Notes: generated by a model from the sequence alone, not told the origin. Shown: positions 53,121 through 62,694, counted from the stretch's first letter. The stretch: 64,000 nucleotides of DNA from Kordiimonas lipolytica (GCF_001550065.1 NZ_LRUB01000002.1:181925-245924); one strand, 5' to 3'. Program-made: numbers and translations.

Positions 53121-55307
53121 CTATGATGAAACCAAACAGGCGGCCTTGTTGATGGCTGCTGCCAGTTCTTTCTGGTTGATGGGCTTGCCAACGCAGTCGT
53201 TCATGCTGGCCTCAAAATAGGCTGCTTTGTTGTCCTCCATCACGTCGGCGGTGAGCGCGATGATGGGGATGGACGCTGCGGCATGTGGCAGGGCGCGAAT
53301 TTTCCTGGTTGCTTCGGGGCCTGACATTTCGGGCATCCTGACATCCATCAGGATCAGGTCAAAGTCATTTTCCTCTGAAACCAGCCGCAATGCTTCCTTG
53401 CCGCTTTCGGCAATTGTCACCTTGTGCCCCATCTTTTTGAGGGTGTTCTGGACAATCATCTGATTGATCTGATTGTCTTCCGCAACAAGGATGGACAACG
53501 CCTGTTTTTCCGCTGCCGGGGATAGGGCTGGTTCGGCCTCTTTTGGCAGGTCATCGGCGCTGGCAGGCTCATAGGGCACAGAAAACCAGAAGGCGCTGCC
53601 CAATCCCGGCGTGCTTTTGACTGTAATTTCGCCGCCCATACGTTCCACCAGTTTCTTGCATATGGCCAGCCCAAGGCCGGTGCCATGATATTTACGGCTG
53701 GTGGAAGCGTCGGCTTGCTCAAATTCCTGGAACAGGCGCCCCAGAAGTTCCCCATCCATGCCGATCCCGGTGTCGATCACTTCAAACTCAAGCCGTTTTT
53801 TTGCGGCATTGTGACCGCATACCAGCGTGACCGAGCCACGATCGGAAAATTTTACAGCGTTGCCCATCAGGTTCACCAGCACCTGCCTCAGGCGCGTCGG
53901 GTCTGCCTTAACGGCCTCAGGAAAATCCCTGGCAATTTTCGCGGTGATTTGCAGTGTGTCTTTTTTCTCCATCGGGCAGGTTTGATAAAACATCTGCACG
54001 ACTTCATTTGCCATAATCGCCGGGTTGAAGGGGATCTGCTCAATCTCGAACTTGCCTGCGTCCAGCTTAGAAATGTCGAGAATATCATTGAGAATACGCA
54101 GCAGCGCCTGGGCGGCTGATTTGATCTTGTCGACCTTTGCCCGGCTTTCATCAGGCAGCTTGTCTTCCTGCAGCATGTCAGAAAAACCCAGAATTCCTGT
54201 CATGGGCGTTCGGATTTCGTGGCTCATGGTTGCCAGGAACGCGCCTTTCGCCTTGTTGGCCAGAACGGCCTGCTGCTCTGCGTGGCGGCGCTCAGCCATC
54301 TCCCGTGACAGGCGGTATAGCGCAGCGCCGAACAAAAGTGCTGTGACCAGGGTGGTGATCATGACAGGTGTCAGGGCCTTGATGCGCGCTGCCCAGATGG
54401 CTTCAGCCGGGATTTGCGCCACAAGCTTAAGCGCAATATTGTTCGTAACAGTCAGGTGGCTCTCGGTTACGCCGATGGTATCCCACGTCCAGTGGCCTGC
54501 GGCAGTTTCCGCGTGTCCTTGGGGTGTGGTGTTTATCTTTTGCCAGGCTAAGGGGTTGCGCGTGCCCAGTGTTTCCGTTTTCCCCAGCATGAAGCCCCAT
54601 TCATCGGCCGGGTTTGGCGATTTCAGCCAGAATCCATCGGCATTCAGCAGCATGATGTTTTCATTGTCTGAAAAGCTGATGATCTTGTCGAGCATGGGCT
54701 TGGCCGAGATGTTCAGCACCACGATGCCGTGCGGTATGCCGCTGTTGTCAAACAGCCGAAGCGCCATTCGGACAACCGGATTGAAGGGTTGCTGGACTAC
54801 GCCGTTCTCCACGTTCAGGTCAAGCGGGGAAACATAAAGCTCAGAGGGCCCAAGCTGGAGGCCCTGTCGCACATAGGGGCGACTGCTTTTGTCCTGCAGG
54901 TCATCTGTTTCCAGCCTACGGACATCGGCGGGGGCGGGTTGATCAATCCTGACAACCTCAACCCCGTCTTCGCCAATCCAGCGGACCTGGGCATAATTGG
55001 GGTTGCGCATCAAAAGTGTGGTGAAGGCATTGGCCACTTCATCAAGAGCCGGGTCAGCCTGGCTGACTGCCTGCCGCATTCTTGGTTCAAGGACTGCCAC
55101 GCTATAGAGGTGGCTGGCAGGAAGCCTCAGGCTTGAATGGAGCGACTGGCTGGCAAGGCGGACAGAGAGCGTCTCGCGGGCAATGAACTGTTCATTCAAG
55201 CGTGTGTAGGCCATCTGCCCGGCGTAAAAGCCGAACGCGGCGATCACCGCGAGGCCGAGCAGTAGCCACAGAGTAAAGCGTTTGCCTGATATGTTTTTTG
55301 TCACCAT
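53121..55307 (-). CDS. Hybrid sensor histidine kinase with C-terminal receiver
   Basis: A 728-residue membrane kinase. Transmembrane helices lie at 12-33 and 313-333 with a periplasmic sensor (dCache-like) between them. HisKA follows with His363 ([13 protein letters not shown]), the ATPase domain with N box [12 protein letters not shown] and G boxes DTGIGM/GTGLGLA, and a receiver domain with D655 ([13 protein letters not shown]). No HPt domain is fused. The start ATG 55307 is preferred over the upstream extension. Divergent from the oxygenase/ATP-grasp fusion gene, which might be under its control. Confidence 0.93.
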   Translation of the reverse strand: MVTKNISGKRFTLWLLLGLAVIAAFGFYAGQMAYTRLNEQFIARETLSVRLASQSLHSSLRLPASHLYSVAVLEPRMRQAVSQADPALDEVANAFTTLLMRNPNYAQVRWIGEDGVEVVRIDQPAPADVRRLETDDLQDKSSRPYVRQGLQLGPSELYVSPLDLNVENGVVQQPFNPVVRMALRLFDNSGIPHGIVVLNISAKPMLDKIISFSDNENIMLLNADGFWLKSPNPADEWGFMLGKTETLGTRNPLAWQKINTTPQGHAETAAGHWTWDTIGVTESHLTVTNNIALKLVAQIPAEAIWAARIKALTPVMITTLVTALLFGAALYRLSREMAERRHAEQQAVLANKAKGAFLATMSHEIRTPMTGILGFSDMLQEDKLPDESRAKVDKIKSAAQALLRILNDILDISKLDAGKFEIEQIPFNPAIMANEVVQMFYQTCPMEKKDTLQITAKIARDFPEAVKADPTRLRQVLVNLMGNAVKFSDRGSVTLVCGHNAAKKRLEFEVIDTGIGMDGELLGRLFQEFEQADASTSRKYHGTGLGLAICKKLVERMGGEITVKSTPGLGSAFWFSVPYEPASADDLPKEAEPALSPAAEKQALSILVAEDNQINQMIVQNTLKKMGHKVTIAESGKEALRLVSEENDFDLILMDVRMPEMSGPEATRKIRALPHAAASIPIIALTADVMEDNKAAYFEASMNDCVGKPINQKELAAAINKAACLVSS

Positions 55308-55546
55308 CGTATCCAAATAGGGGAACCGGTGCTCAGAACGCCTAAGCAACAGTGCCTTATTTCCTACGCCTGTTCCAGTTGCTTTGGATGAAATTATCAG
55401 TTGAATACTTTCAAGGCCGTTAATTTACCCGAGTGAATTTCAACATGGGTGAGAAACCCTGGATGGTTTACTGCAGGCCATGCTTTGGCTTTTGGCCGCT
55501 TGCCCACGTCAAAACCCGCGGGTAAGATCGCGCCAAGGGGGCAGGG

Positions 55547-57709
55547 ATGACACTACCGCGCATTGAAGCAAAAGAAATACCCATATATAGGCCGCGCGCG
55601 TTGAAAGCGTTGGCGCGCCGCATCGCGCGCACCATTACCCGCTATCCTTATTTCACGGTCGTATCGGGTTTTGATACAGTGGCCAACGAGGAGGAGATCA
55701 AGGCGCTCGCCAGCATGCTTGGTACGCTTGGTTGCAGCGCAAAACAGACGCAGCCGCCGCTTTCCTTCACCCGCGTCGCTGTGAACCCTGAGGCTGTCCG
55801 GCGCACCAGAAAAGCAACGGCCTACAGCCGGACCCACCTGCCCATCAGCCCCCACACAGACAGCAGTTATCTGCCTGAACCCCATGACCTGGTGGCCTTC
55901 CAGTGCGTGGTGGCGGACACGGGCGGCGGTGAAAATGCCATGGTGGCGGTGACTGACGTGCTTACCTGCCTTGCTCCCGCAGACATCAAGCGCCTTCGCC
56001 AGCCGGTGTTCCCATTCTCAAGGGGATATTTCCCTGTGCTTGAAGGGGAGGGAGCTGAGACCACGATCCGCTATTACCGCACGCAGGTTGACCAGGCGGT
56101 TCTGGACGGCGCGAGCCTGAGCGAGGATGACCGCGCGCTTCTGGACCGGCTGGATGACGTGCTGGCGCATAAGGCACAGGCCTTCACCTTCAAGCTGGAG
56201 GAAGGCGAGGCTGTGTTTTTCGCCAACCAAAAGGTGCTGCATGCCCGCACCGGGTTTACAGCAGACAGCAATCGAACGCTTTTCCGGGTGCGTCACACCG
56301 TTGACTTGAAGCACGCAGCAGCAGGCGGCCTCAAGAGCTGGCTTTCCGGGTTGCGTGCCAAGCCAGACACTGCGCCTGTGCGGCGGGACCCTGTTCATGA
56401 CCTTAGGGATCAGGTCGCTGAAAGCCCGGATGATCCGCTTCTGGTGCGGCGGCTTTCCACAATACTGGCCTCGCGCGGTGCTTTTTCAGAAGCCGCTGTG
56501 TGGAACCAAAAGGCGCTGGCGCTGGCGCCCACGGCGTATGACAATCTTGTCCTCAAGTCCTGCTTGCGCTGGGAAGAGGGGGACCGCGAGGGTGCGCAGG
56601 AAGCCCTACGCCAACTGGCGGAGCATCACCCCTATGAATTCCCGCGCCGCGCTGATCCGGCAGGCCCCAACATTCTTCGGGTGCGGGGCATGAAGAATGT
56701 GAAATATCAGCTGCGCACCAAGGCGCGCGGATTTGAACCCTCGCTTGAAGGCGGGCATTTCTCGGTTACCAATTTCCTCCGTGACCGGCGCTATAATGTG
56801 TGGCTGCATAATATCTATGATACGCCGGCTGAGTGGCCGGGCGACAGGCCAGCCCCTGACCTGGTGCTGAACACCATTGCCTGCGCCGACAGAATGACCG
56901 ACAGCCTGAAGGCCCTGTCAAAGTTCCTGGCGGCATGGCCGGGCGTGCCGGTTATCAACCACCCTGACAAGGTGCTGCAGACCACCCGGGAACAGAACTG
57001 TCGCCGGTTGGGGGCTATCGACGGTGTGGTGTTCCCGAAAACAGAGCGTGTGCATTGGGACGGCGGCGACACCGGCAGCATGGTGTGTGCGATCACTGAG
57101 AAGGGCTTTAGCTATCCGCTGGTGCTGAGGCCGGTTGAGACCCATACCGGGGTTGAAGTGGCTCTGGCGGCGGACACTGAGGCGGTGCAGGACTATTTCA
57201 ATGCCGCGCGTGCAGGCCGGGATTATTACTTCATCCAGTATCATGACCTGTCGGACGAGAGAGGGTTTTTCCGCAAAAGCCGGACCTTCTGTATCGACGG
57301 GCAGTTCCACCCGGTGGCGAGCCTCGTGCACAACGACTGGAATGTCCATTCGGGCGACCGCTACAGCGTGATGGTGGACAGCGAAGAACTTCAGGCCAGT
57401 GAACAAGCCTATCTGAAGGATTTTGAAGGCTGGCTGGGGCCGGATAACATGGCGCGGCTTGAAGAGGTGCGCAAGCTCATCGGCCTGGACTTTTTCGGCA
57501 TCGACTTCTGCAAGCTGGATGACGGACGCCTGTTCATTTTTGAATGCAACGCGGCCATGCGCCACAACTATGACCACGCCGGTGCCTTCCCCTATACCGA
57601 ACCCTATCTGGACCGGGTATCGGACGCCTTTGACGCCATGCTCACCGCCCGAACGGGGCCGGTGGCGCACGAATGGATGAAGCTGAGCCAGCGCGCCGCG
57701 CGTTTCTAG
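55547..57709 (+). CDS. Fusion: TauD-like dioxygenase, TPR-like linker and ATP-grasp ligase
   Basis: A 720-residue multidomain protein. Residues 1-255 form a TauD/TfdA-type Fe(II)/2-oxoglutarate dioxygenase: metal ligands H103 and D105 (ISPHTDSSY), distal H232 in NQKVLHARTGF, and Arg243/247 for 2-oxoglutarate. A short helical TPR-like part lies at about 280-365. The C-terminal half is ATP-grasp-like: a pre-grasp fold (VWLHNIYDTPAEW), YPLVLRPVETHTGVEV, and the metal site FGIDFCKLDDGRLFIFECNAAMR. Such a ligase would form an amide bond and the oxygenase would hydroxylate the same scaffold. Substrate and pathway unknown; no partner biosynthetic genes adjacent. ATG 55547 follows GGGGGCAGGG. Single gene. 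Confidence 0.8.
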   Translation: MTLPRIEAKEIPIYRPRALKALARRIARTITRYPYFTVVSGFDTVANEEEIKALASMLGTLGCSAKQTQPPLSFTRVAVNPEAVRRTRKATAYSRTHLPISPHTDSSYLPEPHDLVAFQCVVADTGGGENAMVAVTDVLTCLAPADIKRLRQPVFPFSRGYFPVLEGEGAETTIRYYRTQVDQAVLDGASLSEDDRALLDRLDDVLAHKAQAFTFKLEEGEAVFFANQKVLHARTGFTADSNRTLFRVRHTVDLKHAAAGGLKSWLSGLRAKPDTAPVRRDPVHDLRDQVAESPDDPLLVRRLSTILASRGAFSEAAVWNQKALALAPTAYDNLVLKSCLRWEEGDREGAQEALRQLAEHHPYEFPRRADPAGPNILRVRGMKNVKYQLRTKARGFEPSLEGGHFSVTNFLRDRRYNVWLHNIYDTPAEWPGDRPAPDLVLNTIACADRMTDSLKALSKFLAAWPGVPVINHPDKVLQTTREQNCRRLGAIDGVVFPKTERVHWDGGDTGSMVCAITEKGFSYPLVLRPVETHTGVEVALAADTEAVQDYFNAARAGRDYYFIQYHDLSDERGFFRKSRTFCIDGQFHPVASLVHNDWNVHSGDRYSVMVDSEELQASEQAYLKDFEGWLGPDNMARLEEVRKLIGLDFFGIDFCKLDDGRLFIFECNAAMRHNYDHAGAFPYTEPYLDRVSDAFDAMLTARTGPVAHEWMKLSQRAARF

Positions 57710-57885
57710 GGCAAATGTTCGACCCGGGGTTGATATGCTGTGCGGGCACAACATAATGCTTTGTCATCCGCGTGTAACACTGTATCTTGTATATATGACC
57801 TGTCGGAGTTGAAGCCCTTATGTTGCGGGGCGGTGCCGATGGTGGGCGTCGGTACCCTTTCCGGCTTGTCGGGGGGATATAGACT

Positions 57886-58458
57886 ATGGGTGTTAACTTT
57901 ACGCCCCACTTGCCTTCGCCGGACAGTTGTCCGGCCCTTGTGCTGAACGCCGATTATCGGCCGCTCAGCTATTTTCCGTTAAGTTTGTGGAACTGGCAAA
58001 CGGCCCTTAAGGCCGTTTTTTTGGATCGGGTGTCGATCCTGTCGAATTACGAGCGTGAGGTGCACTCACCCTCAATGACCATGCCGCTACCAAGCGTGAT
58101 CGCGCTGAAGAAATATATCAGACAGCCGAAATATCCTGCTTTTACGCGGTTCAACCTGTTCCTGCGCGATGAATTCACCTGCCAATATTGTGGCTCAACG
58201 GAAGACCTGACGTTCGATCATGTCATCCCCAGAAGCCAGGGTGGCAGAACCAGCTGGACCAACATTACGGCAGCGTGCGCGCCGTGCAACCTCAGGAAGG
58301 GGGGTAGAACACCGGAAGAAGCGCACATGTTCCCAAGGCGCAAACCCACGAGGCCCTCGGCACACGAGCTTCACGAACACGGTCGCCAGTTCCCGCCAAA
58401 CTATCTGCATGAAAGTTGGCGGGATTTTCTTTACTGGGACGCGGAACTGGAGCGCTAG
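57886..58458 (+). CDS. HNH endonuclease
   Basis: A 190-residue HNH nuclease. Zinc-ribbon cysteines CQYCG and CAPCN flank the core FDHVIPRSQGGRTSWTNI with catalytic His and Asn. The N-terminal LVLNADYRPLSYFPLSLWNWQTAL is typical of the conserved alphaproteobacterial/cyanobacterial HNH group. Not part of an intron or phage cluster here; likely a housekeeping DNA-processing function. Confidence 0.92.
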   Translation: MGVNFTPHLPSPDSCPALVLNADYRPLSYFPLSLWNWQTALKAVFLDRVSILSNYEREVHSPSMTMPLPSVIALKKYIRQPKYPAFTRFNLFLRDEFTCQYCGSTEDLTFDHVIPRSQGGRTSWTNITAACAPCNLRKGGRTPEEAHMFPRRKPTRPSAHELHEHGRQFPPNYLHESWRDFLYWDAELER

Positions 58459-58474
58459 GCGAAGCGGGTTTGTT

Positions 58475-58590
58475 CGTCATGCTGAACTCGTTTGGCGCAC
58501 CGCCAGCATTGCAAACAGCATCCAAGCTATGTCTGCGGCAGCGACCTTGAGTGATTTGGGCGACAAATAGACCCTGAAACAAGTTCAGGG
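58475..58590. repeat. Second copy of the dispersed inverted-repeat pair
   Basis: cgtcatgctgaactcgttt at 58475-58493 and the intact hairpin CCCTGAA-acaag-TTCAGGG at 58572-58590 mirror the elements at 8696-8777, in reversed order. The first is decayed relative to its partner. The intact hairpin lies 20 bp from the coq7 stop and might act as terminator. Confidence 0.65.
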
Positions 58591-58610
58591 TGACGGCCTT
58601 GCGTGTGATG

Positions 58611-59207
58611 TCAGACCCGCTTGGAGATCCAGATGGCTGCGCGGCAGCCGGCCTTGATGGCGGCGGAAAGAACCGGGTAACCCACGGCTTCTTCAGCGCC
58701 ATGTTCTTCGGCGATCTTTTTGTGTTCGACCTCTTCGGCCTGGAACTTCTCAATCACCTCTTCAAGCTCGGCGTCCTTGCCCTTAAGCGCATCGCGCTGG
58801 TGCTGGTAATGGTCGTCGATCACTTCTTCGACCGCCTGGGTGCAGGCCATGGCGGCCTTTTCGCCCATCAGCGCGGTGGTGGCGCCAAGCGCGAAGCCTG
58901 CCACATGCCAGAAGGGAGTCATCAGCGTGGGGCGCACGCCGCGTTCGGTGATCATCTTGTTGAAGCGGTCCAGGTGAACCTCTTCCTGCTCATACATGTG
59001 TTTGAGTAAGCCCGCTTTCGGGTGTTTGTCACCCATCACGGCGCGTTGGCCCGCATAAATCCGCACCGCGCCATATTCGCCCGCATGGTCCACGCGGATC
59101 ATGCGCTCGGTCTCTTCCTTCAGGCTGCGATCACCCGGCAGCGGGCGCGCAGGCGCTTGTTTTTCAAGCGTTGGCTTCGGAAGTGTCTCTTTTGCGGTTT
59201 TGCTCAT
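58611..59207 (-). CDS. coq7: Demethoxyubiquinone hydroxylase
   Basis: Di-iron enzyme of ubiquinone synthesis, 198 residues. Diiron ligands lie in DHAGEYGAVRIY, EQEEVHLDRF, the EEVIDDHYQHQ helix and EEVEHKKIAEE. The C terminus is the membrane-associated hydrophobic helix. Followed by dsbB and a DedA-like gene upstream on the same strand. Confidence 0.94.
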   Translation of the reverse strand: MSKTAKETLPKPTLEKQAPARPLPGDRSLKEETERMIRVDHAGEYGAVRIYAGQRAVMGDKHPKAGLLKHMYEQEEVHLDRFNKMITERGVRPTLMTPFWHVAGFALGATTALMGEKAAMACTQAVEEVIDDHYQHQRDALKGKDAELEEVIEKFQAEEVEHKKIAEEHGAEEAVGYPVLSAAIKAGCRAAIWISKRV

Positions 59208-59217
59208 ATCCAGTCCT

Positions 59218-59703
59218 TCAGGCCGACCTTGCCTTGTTCACGCAAAACAGCGTCATGCCGGTTGCGATCAGGAAATTATAGCCTGCCATGGATATGCCGA
59301 AAAGGGACCATGCTATATCGTCGCAGCGAATAAGTGGCGCGTCCATGATGGCCTTCAGCGCGTCATCAATGCTGTCGGTGACATTCACATAGCTTGAGCA
59401 GGTCGCAAGGCCTTCCCACCAGCGCTGCTCGACCCCGAAGTGGAAGGCGGCGATGCCTGCGTCTGTCGCGAACAGAAGCGCCAGCAGAACCAGCACCCAT
59501 TTGCGTGGCAGGCTTTTCATGCCGGTAGCCAACAGGCTGACGGCCATGATGGCCATATAGGGATAGCGCTGCCACCAGCAGAGCTCGCACGGCGGATAGC
59601 CCGCAAGCTGGAAGCCGAAGGCGGACCCAAGCACAAGCGTGGCCATAATGCCTGCAAACAATACCGGTTCGCGGTCAGGGAAGGATGTGAGTGTCTCGCT
59701 CAT
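59218..59703 (-). CDS. dsbB: Disulfide bond formation protein B
   Basis: Four-helix inner-membrane thiol oxidase that reoxidises DsbA with ubiquinone. First redox pair in PPCELCWWQRYPYM; the second pair is in the second loop (ATCSS ... IRCDDI). 161 residues. Close to coq7, consistent with quinone dependence. Confidence 0.9.
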   Translation of the reverse strand: MSETLTSFPDREPVLFAGIMATLVLGSAFGFQLAGYPPCELCWWQRYPYMAIMAVSLLATGMKSLPRKWVLVLLALLFATDAGIAAFHFGVEQRWWEGLATCSSYVNVTDSIDDALKAIMDAPLIRCDDIAWSLFGISMAGYNFLIATGMTLFCVNKARSA

Positions 59704-59713
59704 GCGGATGGTC

Positions 59714-60292
59714 CTACAAATATTTCAGCGCAACAAAGCCCAGAATGCCTACCACCATGAAGGCCGTGGTGACAAGCCCGAGGCGCTTTTCAATAAAGTC
59801 GCGGATTGGGTCCCCGAACTTCCACAGAAGCGCGGCCACAAGGTAAAAGCGCGCGCCTCGCGCCGGAATGGACGCGCCAATGAACACAAGCGGGTTCAGG
59901 CCCACAACGCCGCTTGCTATGGTGACCACCTTGAAAGGAATGGGCGTGAAGCCCGCCACCAGCACAATCAGGATGCCATAATCGGTGTAATAACCGCGGA
60001 AGGCTTCAAACTGCGGCCCGTAGCCGTAAAACTCGATGATCGGTCGGCCGATGGTTTCAAACAGGAACATGCCGATCAGATAGCCCGCAACGCCCCCCAG
60101 CACGCTGGTGATCAGCGTAATGGTGGCCAGCCGCCAGGCCTTCAGCCGGTCGGCCAAGATCATGGGGATCAGCATGATATCGATGGGGATCGGGAAAAAG
60201 CTGGATTCCGCGAAGCTGATCGCGCCCAGCCATTTTTCGGACGCCGGGCTCTGGGCCTTTTCGATCGTCCAGTCGTACAGTTTCCTGATCAC
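59714..60292 (-). CDS. DedA/YqaA-type membrane protein
   Basis: A 192-residue protein with about five helices. SNARE-associated/DedA features: FAESSFFPIPIDIMLIPM, GGVAGYLIGMFLFETIG, and the conserved GFTPIPFKVVTIASGVVG and ARGARFYLVAALLWKFG. YqaA-like proteins are lipid-related flippases or scramblases. Start GTG 60292 is taken; the frame can extend to 60337. Confidence 0.85.
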   Translation of the reverse strand: MIRKLYDWTIEKAQSPASEKWLGAISFAESSFFPIPIDIMLIPMILADRLKAWRLATITLITSVLGGVAGYLIGMFLFETIGRPIIEFYGYGPQFEAFRGYYTDYGILIVLVAGFTPIPFKVVTIASGVVGLNPLVFIGASIPARGARFYLVAALLWKFGDPIRDFIEKRLGLVTTAFMVVGILGFVALKYL

Positions 60293-60429
60293 GGTGGTTA
60301 TGTCCCCTCTGAATGCTGGTCCAGCAGCAAACCTCAAACTTCCTTAGCAATGGGGCAAGCTCAAGGCAACTGAATGCGCGTGTGCGGCTGAATAATTTAT
60401 AAGGGGCCCAAAGGGCGGCCATTGTGCGC

Positions 60430-60457
60430 TTGACGGGAAAAGAAACGCGTATATTAT
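60430..60457 (+). promoter_or_regulatory. Sigma-70-type promoter of tRNA-Leu
   Basis: TTGACG (60430-60435) and TATTAT (60452-60457) with a 16-bp spacer, about 35 bp before the tRNA. This is the clearest promoter in the window. Confidence 0.7.
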
Positions 60458-60491
60458 GCGCGGGCTTTCTACCGCAGATTCTATGCGCAGT

Positions 60492-60576
60492 GCCCCTGTG
60501 GCGGAACTGGTAGACGCGCGGGATTCAAAATCCCGTTCCTTCGGGAGTGTCGGTTCGATTCCGACCGGGGGCACCA
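60492..60576 (+). tRNA. tRNA-Leu (CAA)
   Basis: 85 nt including CCA. Acceptor GCCCCTG pairs with CGGGGGC, anticodon loop TTCAAAA in stem CGGGA/TCCCG gives anticodon CAA, and a long variable arm (ttccttcgggagt) is present as in leucine tRNAs. T loop GGTTCGATTCC is conventional. CCA is encoded. Confidence 0.95.
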
Positions 60577-60584
60577 AAACAAAC

Positions 60585-60607
60585 GGCGACCATCTGGTCG
60601 CCTTTTT
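60585..60607 (+). terminator. Rho-independent terminator after tRNA-Leu
   Basis: GGCGACC-atct-GGTCGCC stem followed by TTTTTG. Nine bases after the CCA end. Confidence 0.88.
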
Positions 60608-60701
60608 GTTTTGTACCTTCCTTGAGGAATAACCGTGTTCGTTCACGAAGCGAATGGAATGAGCGGAGTAGACGTGAGCATGGCAAAGCCTGCGCAACGT
60701 C

Positions 60702-60720
60702 ATTCCGACCGGGGGCACCA
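60702..60720 (+). repeat. 19-bp direct duplication of the tRNA-Leu 3' end (att-like)
   Basis: attccgaccgggggcacca is identical to tRNA positions 60558-60576, with a spacing of 144 bp. Such duplicated tRNA 3' ends mark integrase attachment sites; here no integrase gene lies between the copies, so it may be a remnant or a very small element. Confidence 0.7.
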
Positions 60721-60919
60721 TATCTTCCAGTTGCAATATATCGTGAGCTATCGCGGGCCTTCTTGCACGGCTTGGGCCTATTCAAGCCTCTAGCGCGTCA
60801 GCCGCCTCAAATAACCCCATATAATACTGAACTATTTGCCACGATAGCTATCGCAATTTGTGCAGAAATGGCTACAATCACGGGGGATTGGCGGTCATAA
60901 CTTGAGGGTGGGGGCTTTT

Positions 60920-61465
60920 ATGCTTGGTTTCTTCGCGGATTTTGAAACGCTAAAGACGATCCCTAATATCCCGGCTTCCAGCCGCACGTTCCAGTTGCCC
61001 GTTTATGCTCAGGTGGGGGATGACCTGTTCCTCTCATACTATACCGACGAGCAGGCCCCGGGATGGGAAGATGCCCTGGCGCTGGACCCGGCGGGGGCCA
61101 TGTCCCACATGGCTTATGCCGTGCTCCGCTTTCATGATGTACTGTATTTTTCCTGCGAGACCTACGAAGACGATACCATTCGCGAACACCGGCTGGCGGA
61201 GTTCGGGTTGAAGCCTTTCAGCCAATATGTGGTGGAGCATTCGGCGCTGGTCGAGCGCCTGTTCGATCGTCAAGAGAAAAGCACGATCAAGCAGCAGCGG
61301 TACCCGCGGGAGGCGAGGCATTTCATTTTTACCATGCATGGCCATGTGTTCGAGCTGGTCGCCGCTGGGTTTGAGTTGGCGCGTGGGCGTGGGTCGCTCG
61401 TGGATGCCATCGCGCCCATGGTGACACGCCGGATGAACGGCCACGCTGCCGCGCAGCAGCCCTGA
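60920..61465 (+). CDS. Hypothetical protein
   Basis: A 181-residue soluble protein of unrecognised family. ATG 60920 follows GGTGGGGG; an upstream extension to 60860 has no ribosome site. Segments such as YAVLRFHDVLYFSCETYEDD and ARHFIFTMHGHVFELVAAGF look like an alpha/beta fold. No known domain assigned; ends 21 bp from the convergent NTF2-like gene. Confidence 0.7.
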   Translation: MLGFFADFETLKTIPNIPASSRTFQLPVYAQVGDDLFLSYYTDEQAPGWEDALALDPAGAMSHMAYAVLRFHDVLYFSCETYEDDTIREHRLAEFGLKPFSQYVVEHSALVERLFDRQEKSTIKQQRYPREARHFIFTMHGHVFELVAAGFELARGRGSLVDAIAPMVTRRMNGHAAAQQP

Positions 61466-61486
61466 AGTACCCCTTTTTCCGCGGCG

Positions 61487-61978
61487 CTATTCCGCCGCGG
61501 CTTCGGGCGCTGGGGGCGGGCAGAAGCGCTGGCCCTTGTCGAATATGATCTTCCACTCGCCGTCGGCGTTTTTGCGCCAGGTGCTGTGGAAGTAGGCCAC
61601 AACCGTGCCGTCGGGCGCCATTACCGGGCCAGTGGAGCGGGCGAGCGTACCGCTTTCAAGCACCAGCACGGTCTCAGGCTTCCATGAGAAAGGCGCGGCC
61701 TCGCCCTCATAATAGGCTTTCCAGCGTGCCATCACGGCTTCCTTGCCGCGGTCCGGCACATTCGGGCCCCAGAAGACCGTCTCTTCATCCAGGAAGCTGG
61801 CGAAGGCTTCGAAGTCGCGGTCGGCCATGGTTTTGGCGAAAGCCGCCTCCACCGCCGCCACTTCTTGTTCGAGCGCCGTGGCCTCATAGCCTGTCAGCAA
61901 GTCTGCCGCACTGAGTGCTGGTGCGCCCATGGCCATGGCTGCTGCCAGCACCAAGGATTTGAATTGAATATGGGTCAT
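61487..61978 (-). CDS. Exported NTF2-like/SnoaL-type protein (DUF4440)
   Basis: 163 residues with signal peptide (LVLAAAMAMGAPALSA). The fold segments AFAKTMADRDFEAFASFLDE, VFWGPNVPDRGKEAV and HSTWRKNADGEWKIIFDKG are typical of DUF4440/ketosteroid isomerase-like proteins. Role unknown. Confidence 0.85.
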   Translation of the reverse strand: MTHIQFKSLVLAAAMAMGAPALSAADLLTGYEATALEQEVAAVEAAFAKTMADRDFEAFASFLDEETVFWGPNVPDRGKEAVMARWKAYYEGEAAPFSWKPETVLVLESGTLARSTGPVMAPDGTVVAYFHSTWRKNADGEWKIIFDKGQRFCPPPAPEAAAE

Positions 61979-62067
61979 GCTGTTTCCTCCCCAGCTTATG
62001 TCTGGCTACCAGTTTACCGCTAAGCTGGAAGGATTGTCTATTATACGTCCGTTCAGGGCAGGGCCGA

Positions 62068-62694
62068 TTACTCCGGCTTCCTGAGTACCATGAAAAGCGC
62101 CTTCTTCGGCCCCGGTTGCCACTTGTAGGCCACGCTGAAGCCAGCGTCCGTGAACTCTTTTTCAAGCTCCGCCGCCGAGAAGAACTTCACAACACTTGGG
62201 GCAAAACGCACAAGGCGCATCAGCGGCAGCAGGAACCGCACCCAGCCAAGCCCATCCTTGAGACAGGCGGTGCTGGTAACCATCAGCCCACCGGGCTTCA
62301 GCATATCATAGCAGCGCTGGATGACGGCCTGCCGGTTTTCCAGCAGGTGCAGGATGGAATGCGCCATCACCATGTCCTGGCTTTCGTTCGGCACATCCAG
62401 ATCATCAATGGCGGCAACCTCGAATGACACATTCGTCACGCCTTCCGCTTCCGCCTTGGTGCGCGCAATAGCGATCATCTCTTCGGAGATGTCAGTGGCG
62501 CGAATGTGCTTTACATGGGGCGCATGCAGAAGCGCCGTGCTGCCGGTGCCGCAGCCGATCTCAAACACCTCCATGTCAGGCGTGAAGTAACTGCGCGTGA
62601 CCTCAAGCTTGCGCTCATAAGACGGCATGTCGCCGATTTTGGCTTTGGCATAGCGCGCGGCTACGCGGTTCCAGAATTTGGCATCCTGATGCAT
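62068..62694 (-). CDS. Class I SAM-dependent methyltransferase
   Basis: 208 residues. Motif I VFEIGCGTGSTALLHA, then IRATDISEEMIAIAR and LKPGGLMVTSTACLKDG. Acceptor not determined. Start at ATG 62694. The motifs are canonical, unlike those of the methyltransferase at 22384. Confidence 0.92.
   Translation of the reverse strand: MHQDAKFWNRVAARYAKAKIGDMPSYERKLEVTRSYFTPDMEVFEIGCGTGSTALLHAPHVKHIRATDISEEMIAIARTKAEAEGVTNVSFEVAAIDDLDVPNESQDMVMAHSILHLLENRQAVIQRCYDMLKPGGLMVTSTACLKDGLGWVRFLLPLMRLVRFAPSVVKFFSAAELEKEFTDAGFSVAYKWQPGPKKALFMVLRKPE

Larger units (their letters stand above)
60577..60919. other. Region downstream of tRNA-Leu with a duplicated tRNA 3' end
   Basis: No gene. It holds the terminator at 60585-60607, a copy of the last 19 bases of the tRNA at 60702-60720, and AT-rich sequence to the next gene. 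The 117-residue frame across the tRNA is spurious. Confidence 0.6.

Noticed and set aside
60547..60900. 117-residue frame covering the tRNA
   Set aside because: Runs through the tRNA-Leu gene and its terminator, so cannot be a real protein gene.
61470..61510. GC-rich inverted repeat CCGCGGCG/CGCCGCGG
   Set aside because: It is formed by the Ala/Glu-rich last codons of the NTF2-like gene and has no T run on the correct side.
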